Of a DNA stretch of 64,000 bases, positions 48,609-57,048 are shown in pieces. The stretch's first letter is position 1, and each line of letters starts with the position of its first letter. Origin of the DNA: Sulfurovum sp. (GTDB taxonomy: Bacteria; Campylobacterota; Campylobacteria; Campylobacterales; Sulfurovaceae); the NCBI GenBank assembly GCA_027068485.1, contig JAMOSB010000033.1:27512-91511 (forward strand), in the 5' to 3' direction. Under the pieces are notes generated by a model. That model was not told where the DNA came from and made no database searches. It saw only the letters and a list, made by a program, of their open reading frames with translations. The translations under genes were made by a program, and so were the position numbers.

Positions 48609-49495
48609 TGTCAAAACTTACACTTGTTTGGGTTCAGTCCATCAGTTGTAATGGTAATGCACACTCTTTTCTCAATCATCCTGAGCTCTTTTCTATTCTC
48701 TCTCACTTTGAACTACTCTACCACCCTGTACTCGATACCCCCTATGGACTCACCGAATTAATCGAGAGTGAGATCCCTTGTGATATCTTGATCCTTGAGG
48801 GGTCTTTCAAGGCTGAGGGGGTTGTGAAGGTGGGGGTAGAGATACTTCCTGTGATTGAATCCTATGCAAAGCGGGCTGAGCATATCATCACCGCAGGGAC
48901 TTGTGCTACTTTTGGAGGGGTCTTTAAGCAGTATGACCCTACGCATATCACAGGGTTTTGTTTTGATGAGGAGGAGCGAGTGAGTCGCTATGACTCCTAC
49001 GCCTCTAAGTTGATCTCTCTACCAGGGTGTCCCATCCATCCCAAATGGCTCTCCTATGTCTTGATGATGTTGGCTCAAGGTATCTCTATCCCTCTTGACC
49101 ACCTTCATCGTCCTCAAGAACTCTATGGGATTACGGTGCATACAGGCTGTACACGCAATGAGTATTTTGAGTGGAAAGTCGATACCAAAGGGTGGGGACT
49201 CAAAGAGGGGTGTCTCTTCTATGAAAATGGCTGTCAAGCTCCCTATACCCGAGGCAGTTGCAATAAAATCCTCTGGAATGATATCAGCTCCAAGACAATC
49301 GTGGGGACTCCCTGCTTTGGGTGTACAGAGCCTAGCTTTCCCAAAACGGCCCTCTTTCATACCAAGACTAATATGGGGATCCCCGCCACAATGCCCTTAG
49401 GGGTGCCTCGCCGTGCCTACCTCACCGCTACAGGTATCGCCAAGAGCTTTAAGATCAAGAGGTTAGAGGAGAGGGTGGTGGAGTATGAGGTGTAA
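48605..49495 (+). CDS. hupS: Group 2-like [NiFe] hydrogenase small subunit
   Basis: Electron-transfer subunit of a cytoplasmic hydrogenase: 296 residues, no Tat signal, no membrane anchor. It resembles cyanobacterial-type HupS: LVWVQSISCNGNAHSFLN, TAGTCATFGGV, SLPGCPIHPKW, HTGCTRNEYFEW, GCLFYENGCQAPY, SCNKILWND and GTPCFGCTEPSFP. The proximal-cluster motif is CNGN (C15, N18) instead of CxxC, as in cyanobacterial uptake HupS. It is translationally coupled to the TetR gene and followed 21 bases later by the large subunit. It could be an uptake enzyme or a hydrogen sensor. Confidence 0.88.
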   Translation: MMSKLTLVWVQSISCNGNAHSFLNHPELFSILSHFELLYHPVLDTPYGLTELIESEIPCDILILEGSFKAEGVVKVGVEILPVIESYAKRAEHIITAGTCATFGGVFKQYDPTHITGFCFDEEERVSRYDSYASKLISLPGCPIHPKWLSYVLMMLAQGISIPLDHLHRPQELYGITVHTGCTRNEYFEWKVDTKGWGLKEGCLFYENGCQAPYTRGSCNKILWNDISSKTIVGTPCFGCTEPSFPKTALFHTKTNMGIPATMPLGVPRRAYLTATGIAKSFKIKRLEERVVEYEV

Positions 49496-49516
49496 CTACC
49501 AAGAAGGATCGATAGG

Positions 49517-50809
49517 ATGCAGATAAAACAACTGATAGAGAAGATAGAGGGAGAGGCTGAGCTTGATTTCACACTCTCTCATGGGCGTGTGGAGGATGTC
49601 ACGATCAACTTTGGATTCTATCGTGGAATAGAGGAGATTTTGGTTGGGAAGCATCTTTTGGATGCGTTGGTGATTACCCCTCGGGTCTGTGGTATCTGTA
49701 ACCATGCACACCTTATCGCATCGGTACGAGCGATAGAGGATGGATACCAAAAAGCAGGGGTAGAGGTAGCGTTGAGCCCGAAGGCGAAAGGGATTCGTGA
49801 GTTTACACTATCGTGTGAACTGATACAAAACCATATGAAGTGGTTTTATTTGACGATTTTACCTCAGTTGGAGAGGCTTGTAGGAGCGGAAACAGGGGAG
49901 AACTATGCACTCAAAGCCTCCTATCTCTCCTCTACGATCACCAAAGCGTTGGCACTCTTTGCAGGGCAGTGGCCTCACTCTAGCTACGCGGTACCAGGTG
50001 GGGTGACTTGTGACCCCACCTATGTGGAGGTGATGCAGGCTCAAAGTCTGCTTGATGAGACGATACGCTTTTTTGAAGAGGTGGTGATTGGTATGCCGTT
50101 TGAATGCTATCTTGCGAGAGACAAAGCGTTGCATCTTCAAGAGATTGCAGGAGATTTTGGACGGCTCTTGGGGTTGATGGAGAGAGAAGGGATGGGAGAG
50201 GTAGGGCAGAGTCATGATCGTTTTATTGTCTTTGGTGAGGAGATCTTTTTTCGCTCAGGTAAATCGATGGCGACGACGGTCTCAGGGGTTGATGTGCGTT
50301 ATGTAGAGGAGGCGATACAGCAGGGGAGTTATGCCAAAGCGGTGAGCTACAAACAGCGACTCTATGAGGTCGGACCGCTTGCGCGTGCGATGGTCGCCAA
50401 AGAGCCGATGGTCAAGAGCCTCCATAAGTACTACAAAGACTCTCTACTGACACGGATCTTTTCGCGTGTTCATGAGGTGGTACGACTCTTGGACTATAGC
50501 AAAACCCTACTCCAAAACCTTAGACTCGATGAACCCTCCGCAACCCTCCCTACACTCCCTAAGCTAGATAGCCTAGAGGGGGTAGGGGTCGTTGAGGCAG
50601 CACGGGGATCCCTCATCCACCGTACGCGTGTCGTTGAGGGGCATATCACGCAGTATGATATTATCGTCCCGACACAGTGGAATCTCAGCCACGGTAATGC
50701 CCTTGAGCGGGGTATCGCAATCGAAGCGATGGTGGGAAGTGAGACGATAGAGAAGGCCTCTTTTATCTTCAAATCGTTTGATATCTGCTCTGTCTGTACA
50801 ACTCAGTAG
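49517..50809 (+). CDS. hupL: Group 2-like [NiFe] hydrogenase large subunit lacking a C-terminal extension
   Basis: Catalytic subunit, 430 residues. The first nickel motif is TPRVCGICNHAHLIAS (C58 and C61). The second is SFDICSVCTTQ, which is also the end of the protein: the usual DPCxxCxxH/R followed by a 15-30-residue tail is replaced by DICSVCTTQ-stop. Both cysteines (C424, C427) that hold the Ni-Fe centre are kept, but Pro is Ile and the terminal His is Gln. Without a tail there is nothing for a maturation protease to cut. Tail-less large subunits are known for regulatory (H2-sensing) hydrogenases such as HupV/HoxC. Confidence 0.88.
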   Translation: MQIKQLIEKIEGEAELDFTLSHGRVEDVTINFGFYRGIEEILVGKHLLDALVITPRVCGICNHAHLIASVRAIEDGYQKAGVEVALSPKAKGIREFTLSCELIQNHMKWFYLTILPQLERLVGAETGENYALKASYLSSTITKALALFAGQWPHSSYAVPGGVTCDPTYVEVMQAQSLLDETIRFFEEVVIGMPFECYLARDKALHLQEIAGDFGRLLGLMEREGMGEVGQSHDRFIVFGEEIFFRSGKSMATTVSGVDVRYVEEAIQQGSYAKAVSYKQRLYEVGPLARAMVAKEPMVKSLHKYYKDSLLTRIFSRVHEVVRLLDYSKTLLQNLRLDEPSATLPTLPKLDSLEGVGVVEAARGSLIHRTRVVEGHITQYDIIVPTQWNLSHGNALERGIAIEAMVGSETIEKASFIFKSFDICSVCTTQ

Positions 50810-50875
50810 CCCCCAACTCTCCCCCAAACGATAGCGTATAGACTTGTTATTTCAGAGAAAAACTACTCACCAATT

Positions 50876-50903
50876 AAATAAATGAATGAGTATTCATTTA
50901 TTT
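50876..50903. promoter_or_regulatory. Candidate TetR operator 1 upstream of hydA
   Basis: A 28-base palindrome with perfect 12-base arms around GAGT; its core is TGAAT-GAGT-ATTCA (50883-50896). Lies 57 bases before the hydA ATG. A possible -35 (TTATTT, 50898) and -10 (TATGAT, 50920) place it over the -35 region. Confidence 0.6.
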
Positions 50904-50925
50904 GTAAGTTTACTTTCCCTATGAT

Positions 50926-50941
50926 TTGAATAGTTATTCAA
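50926..50941. promoter_or_regulatory. Candidate TetR operator 2 upstream of hydA
   Basis: A 16-base palindrome with core TGAAT-AGTT-ATTCA (50927-50940), just after the likely -10 box and 18 bases before hydA. Its centre is 44 bases from that of operator 1, close to four helical turns, so both sites face the same side of the DNA. Confidence 0.6.
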
Positions 50942-50959
50942 TTTTAAAAGGAGAAGTGG

Positions 50960-52132
50960 ATGAGTATTGAAAAAACAGATAGCTCTTATGATCTATTGTA
51001 TAGATCGTTTAAAGAGCGGATTGCACAGTTGGAGACGCTACCTAAGATGGATGAGAGCAACTCTATTGAGCGTGCGATAGAGGAGAAGGGGTTTTCTCGA
51101 AGAGATTTTATGAAGTGGGCGGGGATGATGACAGCCGTACTCTCACTCCCCTCTAGCTTTACACCTCTTATGGCAGAGGCGATCAAGGTCGCCGATAGAC
51201 TCCCTATCGTATGGTTGCATATGGCAGAGTGTACGGGGTGTAGTGAGTCACTGCTTCGTTCAGCAGAACCGACGATTGATAGTCTGATCTTTGATTATAT
51301 CTCATTGGAGTATCATGAGACGCTTATGGCTGCTGCGGGGTGGCAAGCAGAGCAGAACCTTGAGGGAGCCATAGAGAAGTATAAGGGGAGATATATCCTT
51401 ATGGTTGAGGGGGGGATCCCTACAGGCAACGCAGGCGCTTATCTGACGATTGGTGGGCATGCCAAAAAAGGTAAAGATATCGCCTATGAAGCCTCAGAAC
51501 ATGCCGCAGCAATCTTTGCTATTGGGACTTGTTCGGCATTTGGTGGGGTACAAGCAGCTGTCCCCAACCCTACAGGAGCGGTGGGTCTTAGTGAAATCAC
51601 CCATAAACCTGTCATCAATGTACCAGGGTGTCCTCCTAGTGAGAAGAATATCGTAGGAACACTCCTACACTATATCCTCTATGGTACACTCCCCGCACTT
51701 GATGCCTACAACAGACCAAAATGGGCTTATCGTAACCGTATCCATGACCTCTGTGAACGACGCGGGCATTTTGATGCGGGTGAGTTTGTCGAACAGTTTG
51801 GAGATGCAGGTGCCAAAGAGGGATACTGTCTCTACAAGGTAGGGTGTAAAGGACCATATACCTTCAACAACTGCTCTAAAAATAAGTTCAACCAAGGTAC
51901 CTCATGGCCTGTTCAGGTTGGGTTTGGATGTATGGGATGTAGTGAACCTGACTTCTGGGATACTATGGGTGTTGTGGGAGAGCCTCTCTCCGAGAAGCTC
52001 TACAATACGACCTTTAGTGGGATGGGAGCAGATGCCACTGCGGATAAGATAGGGGTGACACTTCTGAGTGCCACAGTTGTAGGAATCGCCGCACACGCTG
52101 TGATCTCAACCATTAAAAAACCAAAAGAGTAG
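50960..52132 (+). CDS. hydA: Uptake [NiFe] hydrogenase small subunit (group 1)
   Basis: Periplasmic electron-transfer subunit, 390 residues. A Tat signal with SRRDFMKWAG (R47-R48) and hydrophobic stretch precedes the mature part. Fe-S ligands: MAECTGCSES, AIGTCSAFGGV, NVPGCPPSE, the HDLCERRGHFDAGE region, GYCLYKVGCKGP and GFGCMGCSEPDFWD. A C-terminal helix (VTLLSATVVGIAAHAVIST) anchors it in the membrane. Matches H. pylori/Wolinella HydA. First gene of hydABC with GGAG ahead. Confidence 0.96.
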   Translation: MSIEKTDSSYDLLYRSFKERIAQLETLPKMDESNSIERAIEEKGFSRRDFMKWAGMMTAVLSLPSSFTPLMAEAIKVADRLPIVWLHMAECTGCSESLLRSAEPTIDSLIFDYISLEYHETLMAAAGWQAEQNLEGAIEKYKGRYILMVEGGIPTGNAGAYLTIGGHAKKGKDIAYEASEHAAAIFAIGTCSAFGGVQAAVPNPTGAVGLSEITHKPVINVPGCPPSEKNIVGTLLHYILYGTLPALDAYNRPKWAYRNRIHDLCERRGHFDAGEFVEQFGDAGAKEGYCLYKVGCKGPYTFNNCSKNKFNQGTSWPVQVGFGCMGCSEPDFWDTMGVVGEPLSEKLYNTTFSGMGADATADKIGVTLLSATVVGIAAHAVISTIKKPKE

Positions 52133-52144
52133 AGAGGAGAGAAG

Positions 52145-53881
52145 ATGAGTAAAAGAGTAGTAGTAGATCCAATTACAAGAATAGAGGGACACCTTAGAGC
52201 AGAGGTGATTGTGGGAGATGATGGGGTCGTAGAGGATGCCTTTGTCTCCTCTACCTTATGGAGAGGATTAGAGGTGATTGCTAAGGGGAGAGATCCACGA
52301 AATGTACCATTGATTATGCAGAGGATTTGTGGGGTCTGTACCTACTCACACTACCTCAAAAGTACCATTGCGGTAGAAGATGCCCTAGGGATCAAGATAC
52401 CTCTCAATGCGGAGTTAGTGCGTACACTGATGAATGCTGCACTCTTCTTCCATGACCATGTGGTACACTTCTATCATCTTCATGGTGTGGATTGGGTTGA
52501 TATCGTCTCTGCGTTGAGTGCAGATGAGAAAAAAGCGAGTGAGTTGGCATTTAAATATAGTGACAACCCGATCGGTACAGGGGTCAATGAGCTGAAAAAA
52601 GTCAAAGAGACCGTAGCCAAATTTGCTAAGCATCCTCAAGGACTTGGACCCTTTGCCAATGCGTATTGGGGACATGGTACCTATAAGTTCACACCAGAGC
52701 AGAACCTTATTGCCCTCTCTCACTACCTCAAAGCCCTAGAGATGCAACGCATCGCAGCACAGCTTTTAGCGATTTTTGGTGGGAAACAACCTCACCCACA
52801 ATCACTCGTAGTCGGTGGTGTAACCTGTGTTATGGATATCTTAGATCCTTCGCGTATGGGAGAGTATCTCACCAAGTATAAGACAATGGCAAACTTTGTC
52901 AAAAATGCTTATGTAGCCGATATCAAAATGGCTGCGGAGATGTTCAAAGAGGAACCCTCTGTAGTCAAGCCTGTAGGGGTCAAAAACTTTATGGCATTTA
53001 GAGACTTTATGGTCGGTAGAGATCAGTATCTCTTTGATAGTGGATATATTGAAAATGCTGATTTGAGTAAGGTATTTGATATTAATGAAGACCTTATCAC
53101 GGAGGAGGCAACCCACTCATGGTATGCAGATGATGAGCCACTCCACCCCTATGATGGTAAAACCAATCCAAACTACACAGGGTTTGTAGAGGGGGAGAGT
53201 GTTGGACCTGATGGCGAGATGATTCATTCACAAAATATCGATCCAAAAGGAAAATATAGCTGGATTAAATCCCCTCGTTATGATGGTAAACCAATGGAGG
53301 TTGGACCTTTGGCATGTCTACTTGTCAGTTATGCTAGAGGTAATAAGCTGGTACAAGCGTCTGTCAATGGCTTCTTAAAAGAGACGGGACTCCCCGTCTC
53401 TGCACTCTTTACAACCCTAGGGCGTACCGCAGCGCGTGCATTGCAGTGTGAGATTATCGCAGACAATGCTATCCTTGCCTTTAATAACTTGATAGAGAAC
53501 CTAAAAGTCGATCAAGAGACCTGTGCTCCTTATGTCATCGATAAGGATAAGGAGTATAAAGGACGCGGGATTGGAGATGTGCCAAGAGGGATGCTTAGCC
53601 ACTGGATACGCATCAAAAATGGTGTCTGTGAAAACTACCAAGCGGTTGTCCCTAGTACATGGAATGCCTCTCCTGAAGATGCCAAAGGGATCAAAGGACC
53701 TTATGAAGCGGATCTGGTTGGGCTGAAGATACTCGATATCACACAACCCTTGGAGATTATCCGTATTATCCACTCGTATGATCCTTGTATCGCGTGTGCT
53801 GTGCATGTGATGGATACAAAGGGCAATAAGCTAAGTGAGTACAAAGTTGATCCTCTCTATGGGGGTGCATGTAATGTCTAA
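52145..53881 (+). CDS. hydB: Uptake [NiFe] hydrogenase large subunit
   Basis: Catalytic Ni-Fe subunit, 578 residues. L1 motif MQRICGVCTYSHYLKS and L2 motif DPCIACAVH (about 546-554) supply the four metal cysteines. A 24-residue tail (VMDTKGNKLSEYKV...) follows the terminal His and is the part expected to be removed by HydD after nickel insertion. Contrast this with the tail-less large subunit upstream. Twelve bases after hydA; exported as a complex with HydA through the Tat route. Confidence 0.97.
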   Translation: MSKRVVVDPITRIEGHLRAEVIVGDDGVVEDAFVSSTLWRGLEVIAKGRDPRNVPLIMQRICGVCTYSHYLKSTIAVEDALGIKIPLNAELVRTLMNAALFFHDHVVHFYHLHGVDWVDIVSALSADEKKASELAFKYSDNPIGTGVNELKKVKETVAKFAKHPQGLGPFANAYWGHGTYKFTPEQNLIALSHYLKALEMQRIAAQLLAIFGGKQPHPQSLVVGGVTCVMDILDPSRMGEYLTKYKTMANFVKNAYVADIKMAAEMFKEEPSVVKPVGVKNFMAFRDFMVGRDQYLFDSGYIENADLSKVFDINEDLITEEATHSWYADDEPLHPYDGKTNPNYTGFVEGESVGPDGEMIHSQNIDPKGKYSWIKSPRYDGKPMEVGPLACLLVSYARGNKLVQASVNGFLKETGLPVSALFTTLGRTAARALQCEIIADNAILAFNNLIENLKVDQETCAPYVIDKDKEYKGRGIGDVPRGMLSHWIRIKNGVCENYQAVVPSTWNASPEDAKGIKGPYEADLVGLKILDITQPLEIIRIIHSYDPCIACAVHVMDTKGNKLSEYKVDPLYGGACNV

Positions 53882-53890
53882 GGAGCTAAA

Positions 53891-54589
53891 ATGGAAAATG
53901 TAGATAAAAACGCCATTCACAATACAGAGATTGTTCAGGAGATGGAGTTTAGTGCAGGGTATCGATGGCAACATTGGATCCGTGCACTCTCGATTGTGGT
54001 ATTGACAGTTACAGGGTTCTATATTGCTGTTCCTTTTGTCTCTCCCATTCCCAATTCTGAGCCGACAAATTTTATGTATGCGCTCTTTAGAAGTTGGCAT
54101 ATTATTTTTGGATTTGTGATGACTTCGGTAGTCCTCTATAAGAGTTATACCTTTATTTTTAATTCAAAAAATAAGATAGAACGCGATGCCATTAAAGATA
54201 TCTTCAATCCTAAGGTGTGGCTACAGCAGATAGGGTACTATCTCTTTATTACCAAGCACCCAAAGCTGAGTGGGGTCTATAACCCTGTGCAGTTTATGGC
54301 ATATGCGGGTTTCTATATGATGATGTTTGTGTTAATTTTGACAGGATTTATCCTCTATGTTCATGTTTATCACGATGGACTTGCAGGGCTTCTATATGAT
54401 CCTATGTTACGCTTAGAGGTGATGATGGGGGGACTTGCAATGGTTCGAGAGATACACCATATTGTGATGTGGGGTGTGATCTTGTTTGTGGTAGGGCATG
54501 TCTATATGGCGATATTCAACGCCGTCTATGGCAAAGAGGGGGCGATGGATGCGATCTTCTCTGGGCTCAAATGGCATAAAAAGCATTAA
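53891..54589 (+). CDS. hydC: Hydrogenase cytochrome b subunit
   Basis: Di-heme b membrane subunit that passes electrons from HydA to menaquinone. The 232-residue protein has four helices (about 30-52, 62-84, 135-160, 195-218) with histidines in RWQHWIRALS, RSWHIIFGF and EIHHIVMWGVILFVVGHVY. Ends the structural operon. A hairpin (54602-54638) follows. Confidence 0.93.
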   Translation: MENVDKNAIHNTEIVQEMEFSAGYRWQHWIRALSIVVLTVTGFYIAVPFVSPIPNSEPTNFMYALFRSWHIIFGFVMTSVVLYKSYTFIFNSKNKIERDAIKDIFNPKVWLQQIGYYLFITKHPKLSGVYNPVQFMAYAGFYMMMFVLILTGFILYVHVYHDGLAGLLYDPMLRLEVMMGGLAMVREIHHIVMWGVILFVVGHVYMAIFNAVYGKEGAMDAIFSGLKWHKKH

Positions 54590-54601
54590 GGTTTAAGTAG
54601 G

Positions 54602-54638
54602 AGGTGTTAGAGGGATTAGCTCCTCTAACGCTTCACCT
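54602..54638 (+). terminator. Hairpin after hydC
   Basis: GTTAGAGG and CCTCTAAC form a perfect 8-base stem, extended by AGGTG/CACCT with a small bulge. No T-run follows, so it may act as a 3' stabiliser or weak terminator between hydABC and the maturation genes. Confidence 0.6.
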
Positions 54639-54645
54639 AGAGACA

Positions 54646-54838
54646 AATACTAGTCACGAGAGAAAAGAAATTTTTATCTGTTATCCAAAACATGTAAGGT
54701 ATCTCCTCTTTTCTCTCCTTAGTAGTATTTATCAAGAGGGAAAATGGTAGTTTTTGATAATGTGTCCCTGTGTATAACCTCCTTAAAATTTACACAACTT
54801 TCCTTTCATTTTCCCTCTTCTCTCTTGATAGGTACTAC
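54646..54838. repeat. Two abutting inverted repeats between hydC and hydD
   Basis: The 289-base gap holds back-to-back inverted repeats. First: AATACTA...GAGAGAAAAG (54646-54667) against CTTTTCTCTC...TAGTATT (54708-54729). Second: AGTAGTA, ATCAAGAG and GGAAAATG (54721-54746) against CATTTTCCC, CTCTTGAT and TACTAC (54807-54838). The motif TACTA or its complement marks both ends and the junction. No ORF is present. It may be a small non-autonomous mobile element relic or an RNA structure controlling hydD and the genes after it. Confidence 0.55.
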
Positions 54839-54878
54839 ACGATAGAGTGTCTTAGTGCATTGATATAAAAGGATATAT

Positions 54879-55442
54879 TTGAAAATTTTAATACTAGGTA
54901 TTGGTAATATTTTGTTTGGAGATGAGGGGATTGGACCACACTTGGCAAATCTCATTGAGGAGAAGTATCACTTTGGTTCTATAGCGCATGAGGTAGAGAT
55001 TATTGATGGGGGGACACTGGCTCAACGGCTGATTCCTATTATCACCGAGTATGATCGTATCCTTCTGATAGATTGTGTCAATGTAGAGGGGGGAGCTGTG
55101 GGGGATGTCTATGCCTTTGATTTTGACAAAGTACCTGACTTTATCACTTGGAATGGTTCGGCACATGAGGTGGAGATGCTTCAGACACTTCAGATGATTG
55201 AGATGATGGGGGATCTCCCCCCTGTGAAGATTGTCGGGGTGATTCCTCATGTCATTGGAGAGGATAGTACCTTTACGATGACCGAGGCGGTGGTAAATGC
55301 AAGTGAGACGATGGAGCGTGTGATTCTTGATGAGCTTAGAGGTATTGGTATCACGATAGAGGTGAAGGATGAATCACTCAAGATTACGGATGTGACCTCC
55401 ACGACCTATATCAAAGGAGTCACCTATGATATTGGAGTATAA
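54879..55442 (+). CDS. hydD: Hydrogenase maturation protease
   Basis: Nickel-dependent endopeptidase that trims the HydB C-terminus. The 187-residue protein belongs to the HyaD/HybD family: ILGIGNILFGDEGIGPHLA with the nickel-binding Glu, IDGGTLAQRLIP and LLIDCVN with the next acidic ligand. TTG start preceded by AAAGGA. It overlaps hydE by 17 bases. It probably does not act on the tail-less large subunit encoded upstream. Confidence 0.93.
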   Translation: MKILILGIGNILFGDEGIGPHLANLIEEKYHFGSIAHEVEIIDGGTLAQRLIPIITEYDRILLIDCVNVEGGAVGDVYAFDFDKVPDFITWNGSAHEVEMLQTLQMIEMMGDLPPVKIVGVIPHVIGEDSTFTMTEAVVNASETMERVILDELRGIGITIEVKDESLKITDVTSTTYIKGVTYDIGV

Positions 55443-57048
55443 GCTTATCTACCCTGCCCATGCACGAGTCTATGAGAAGATATTTTTAGAGCAACTTCGT
55501 ACCTCAAGTCTCCAAGGAAACCTCTCTAGAGAGGGGCTTGAGTTGAGACTCTTTGTTGAGGCGGAGGAGCCTCAAGCCCTTGAAGCATTTGCGACAGATT
55601 TTGCGATGCGTCTCCCGCACTCACTCTTTTTGTACGGGACAGAGGCTAGACTTGTAGAGGAGATGCCTACGATACCCTATCCACTTGTAGAGGAGAAGAA
55701 GATATCACTTCCTCCCTGTCCTGCGTGTCTCAACTCCATTAAAGAGCGTTATGATATCTCTACGGCGTGTGACTGGTGTGGATACGCAGTAGAGGCAAGT
55801 AGTGGAGCGTATCAAGAGCAGTTTGAGCATACGGCACAGAAGATAGAGGAGGGGGCTATCGTAGAGCTCAATACCTTCTATGGTAAGTATTTTGTAGGAT
55901 GCCCCTCTGCACTGTGTAATGCGGTCTCTTTTGATATCTTGGCGTATGATCTTGCTACGGTGGAGAAGTATGCTACCGTAGAGTCCTATGAGTTGAATGC
56001 TTTGGCTTCACTAGAAAAACCTGCTATCAAGCTCAAGAAACGATTGCAGTTTACACGGGATTTTGAAGCAGTGGAGGCAGATTTGATACGCTTTCGCTTA
56101 CCCGATGATGCGATACTCTATCTCTTGATGGAGGCACTTCATCAGCGTGGGGTAGATATCATTTTTATGACCAAACAGAGAGTTCATGCACAAGAGCAAC
56201 TGCTCCTCACCCCTATCGTAGAGGAGCTTACTCCCCTAGAGGTGGTTGCCTCACCTAACCATACACTGATACTCAGTGGAGATAGAGGGGTGCCACCAAC
56301 GCCTCTCTTGATGCCTAAGCTCACTCCACAGATCGATGCATTTCATGCTATTATTGAGCAGTGGAACCTCTCTCAATCTGCTCAAACTATCGCAGGGGTC
56401 AACCTCGATAGAAGTGGGGTCAATATCGTGGTGCAAGGGGAGAAGTTTGGATTGATTGAGTATCTTGCTTTTGGGTGTCACTTTGAGTCGATTGAGGAGA
56501 TATTTCAGAAGATCTCTCTGAGTGATGAGGTGGGAGAGAAGTTGGTAGAGAACTACCAAACACACTTTTCGCAACACTATGAAGCGATTAAATCGATGCA
56601 GCTAGAGCAGTGGGATGGACTCTATGGACTTTGGGGTGTGATCGCCATTATACTAGGCTTTACCTCTACCGATAATCTCCAAGAGGGTGCAAAGCGTATA
56701 GAGGAGAATGCCTTGAACTTCCTAGGAGAGAGAGGACCTCGCATCGACTATAAGCTTGTCAACCTAGAGGGCAAACCCTCTTTTGATCCACTGATGACCA
56801 TCCGTACAGCGATGAGCTTCAAGCTTGCGGGGGTTGATCCACTAGGGTTGTCCTATGGTGTGATTGAGAGCTTTTTGGAGTTTGTCACCAATGAGCTTGA
56901 TGGACTCAAGGAGAGTATGGCAATCGATGCGGTGGTGGTGAGAGGGTCACTCCTTGCCAACCGACGCATTTTTGTGAAGATAAGTCAAGAGGTGTCGATG
57001 AATCATCGACTCTATTTTAGTCAAAGTGTAGAGAGGGTAGCTGTATGA
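55426..57048 (+). CDS. hydE: HydE hydrogenase accessory protein
   Basis: A 540-residue protein in the place of HydE of H. pylori and Wolinella, which is needed for active hydrogenase. It contains a cysteine pair pattern LPPCPACLNSIK...TACDWCGYAVE (about 96-126), a probable zinc finger faintly like those of HypF, and a C-terminal region GIDPLGLSYGVIE-like. The N-terminal ~90 residues also recall an acylphosphatase-like fold, so a derived HypF-like origin is possible. Not the unrelated HydE radical SAM enzyme of FeFe hydrogenases. Overlaps the ecotin-like gene by 4 bases. Confidence 0.72.
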   Translation: MILEYKLIYPAHARVYEKIFLEQLRTSSLQGNLSREGLELRLFVEAEEPQALEAFATDFAMRLPHSLFLYGTEARLVEEMPTIPYPLVEEKKISLPPCPACLNSIKERYDISTACDWCGYAVEASSGAYQEQFEHTAQKIEEGAIVELNTFYGKYFVGCPSALCNAVSFDILAYDLATVEKYATVESYELNALASLEKPAIKLKKRLQFTRDFEAVEADLIRFRLPDDAILYLLMEALHQRGVDIIFMTKQRVHAQEQLLLTPIVEELTPLEVVASPNHTLILSGDRGVPPTPLLMPKLTPQIDAFHAIIEQWNLSQSAQTIAGVNLDRSGVNIVVQGEKFGLIEYLAFGCHFESIEEIFQKISLSDEVGEKLVENYQTHFSQHYEAIKSMQLEQWDGLYGLWGVIAIILGFTSTDNLQEGAKRIEENALNFLGERGPRIDYKLVNLEGKPSFDPLMTIRTAMSFKLAGVDPLGLSYGVIESFLEFVTNELDGLKESMAIDAVVVRGSLLANRRIFVKISQEVSMNHRLYFSQSVERVAV

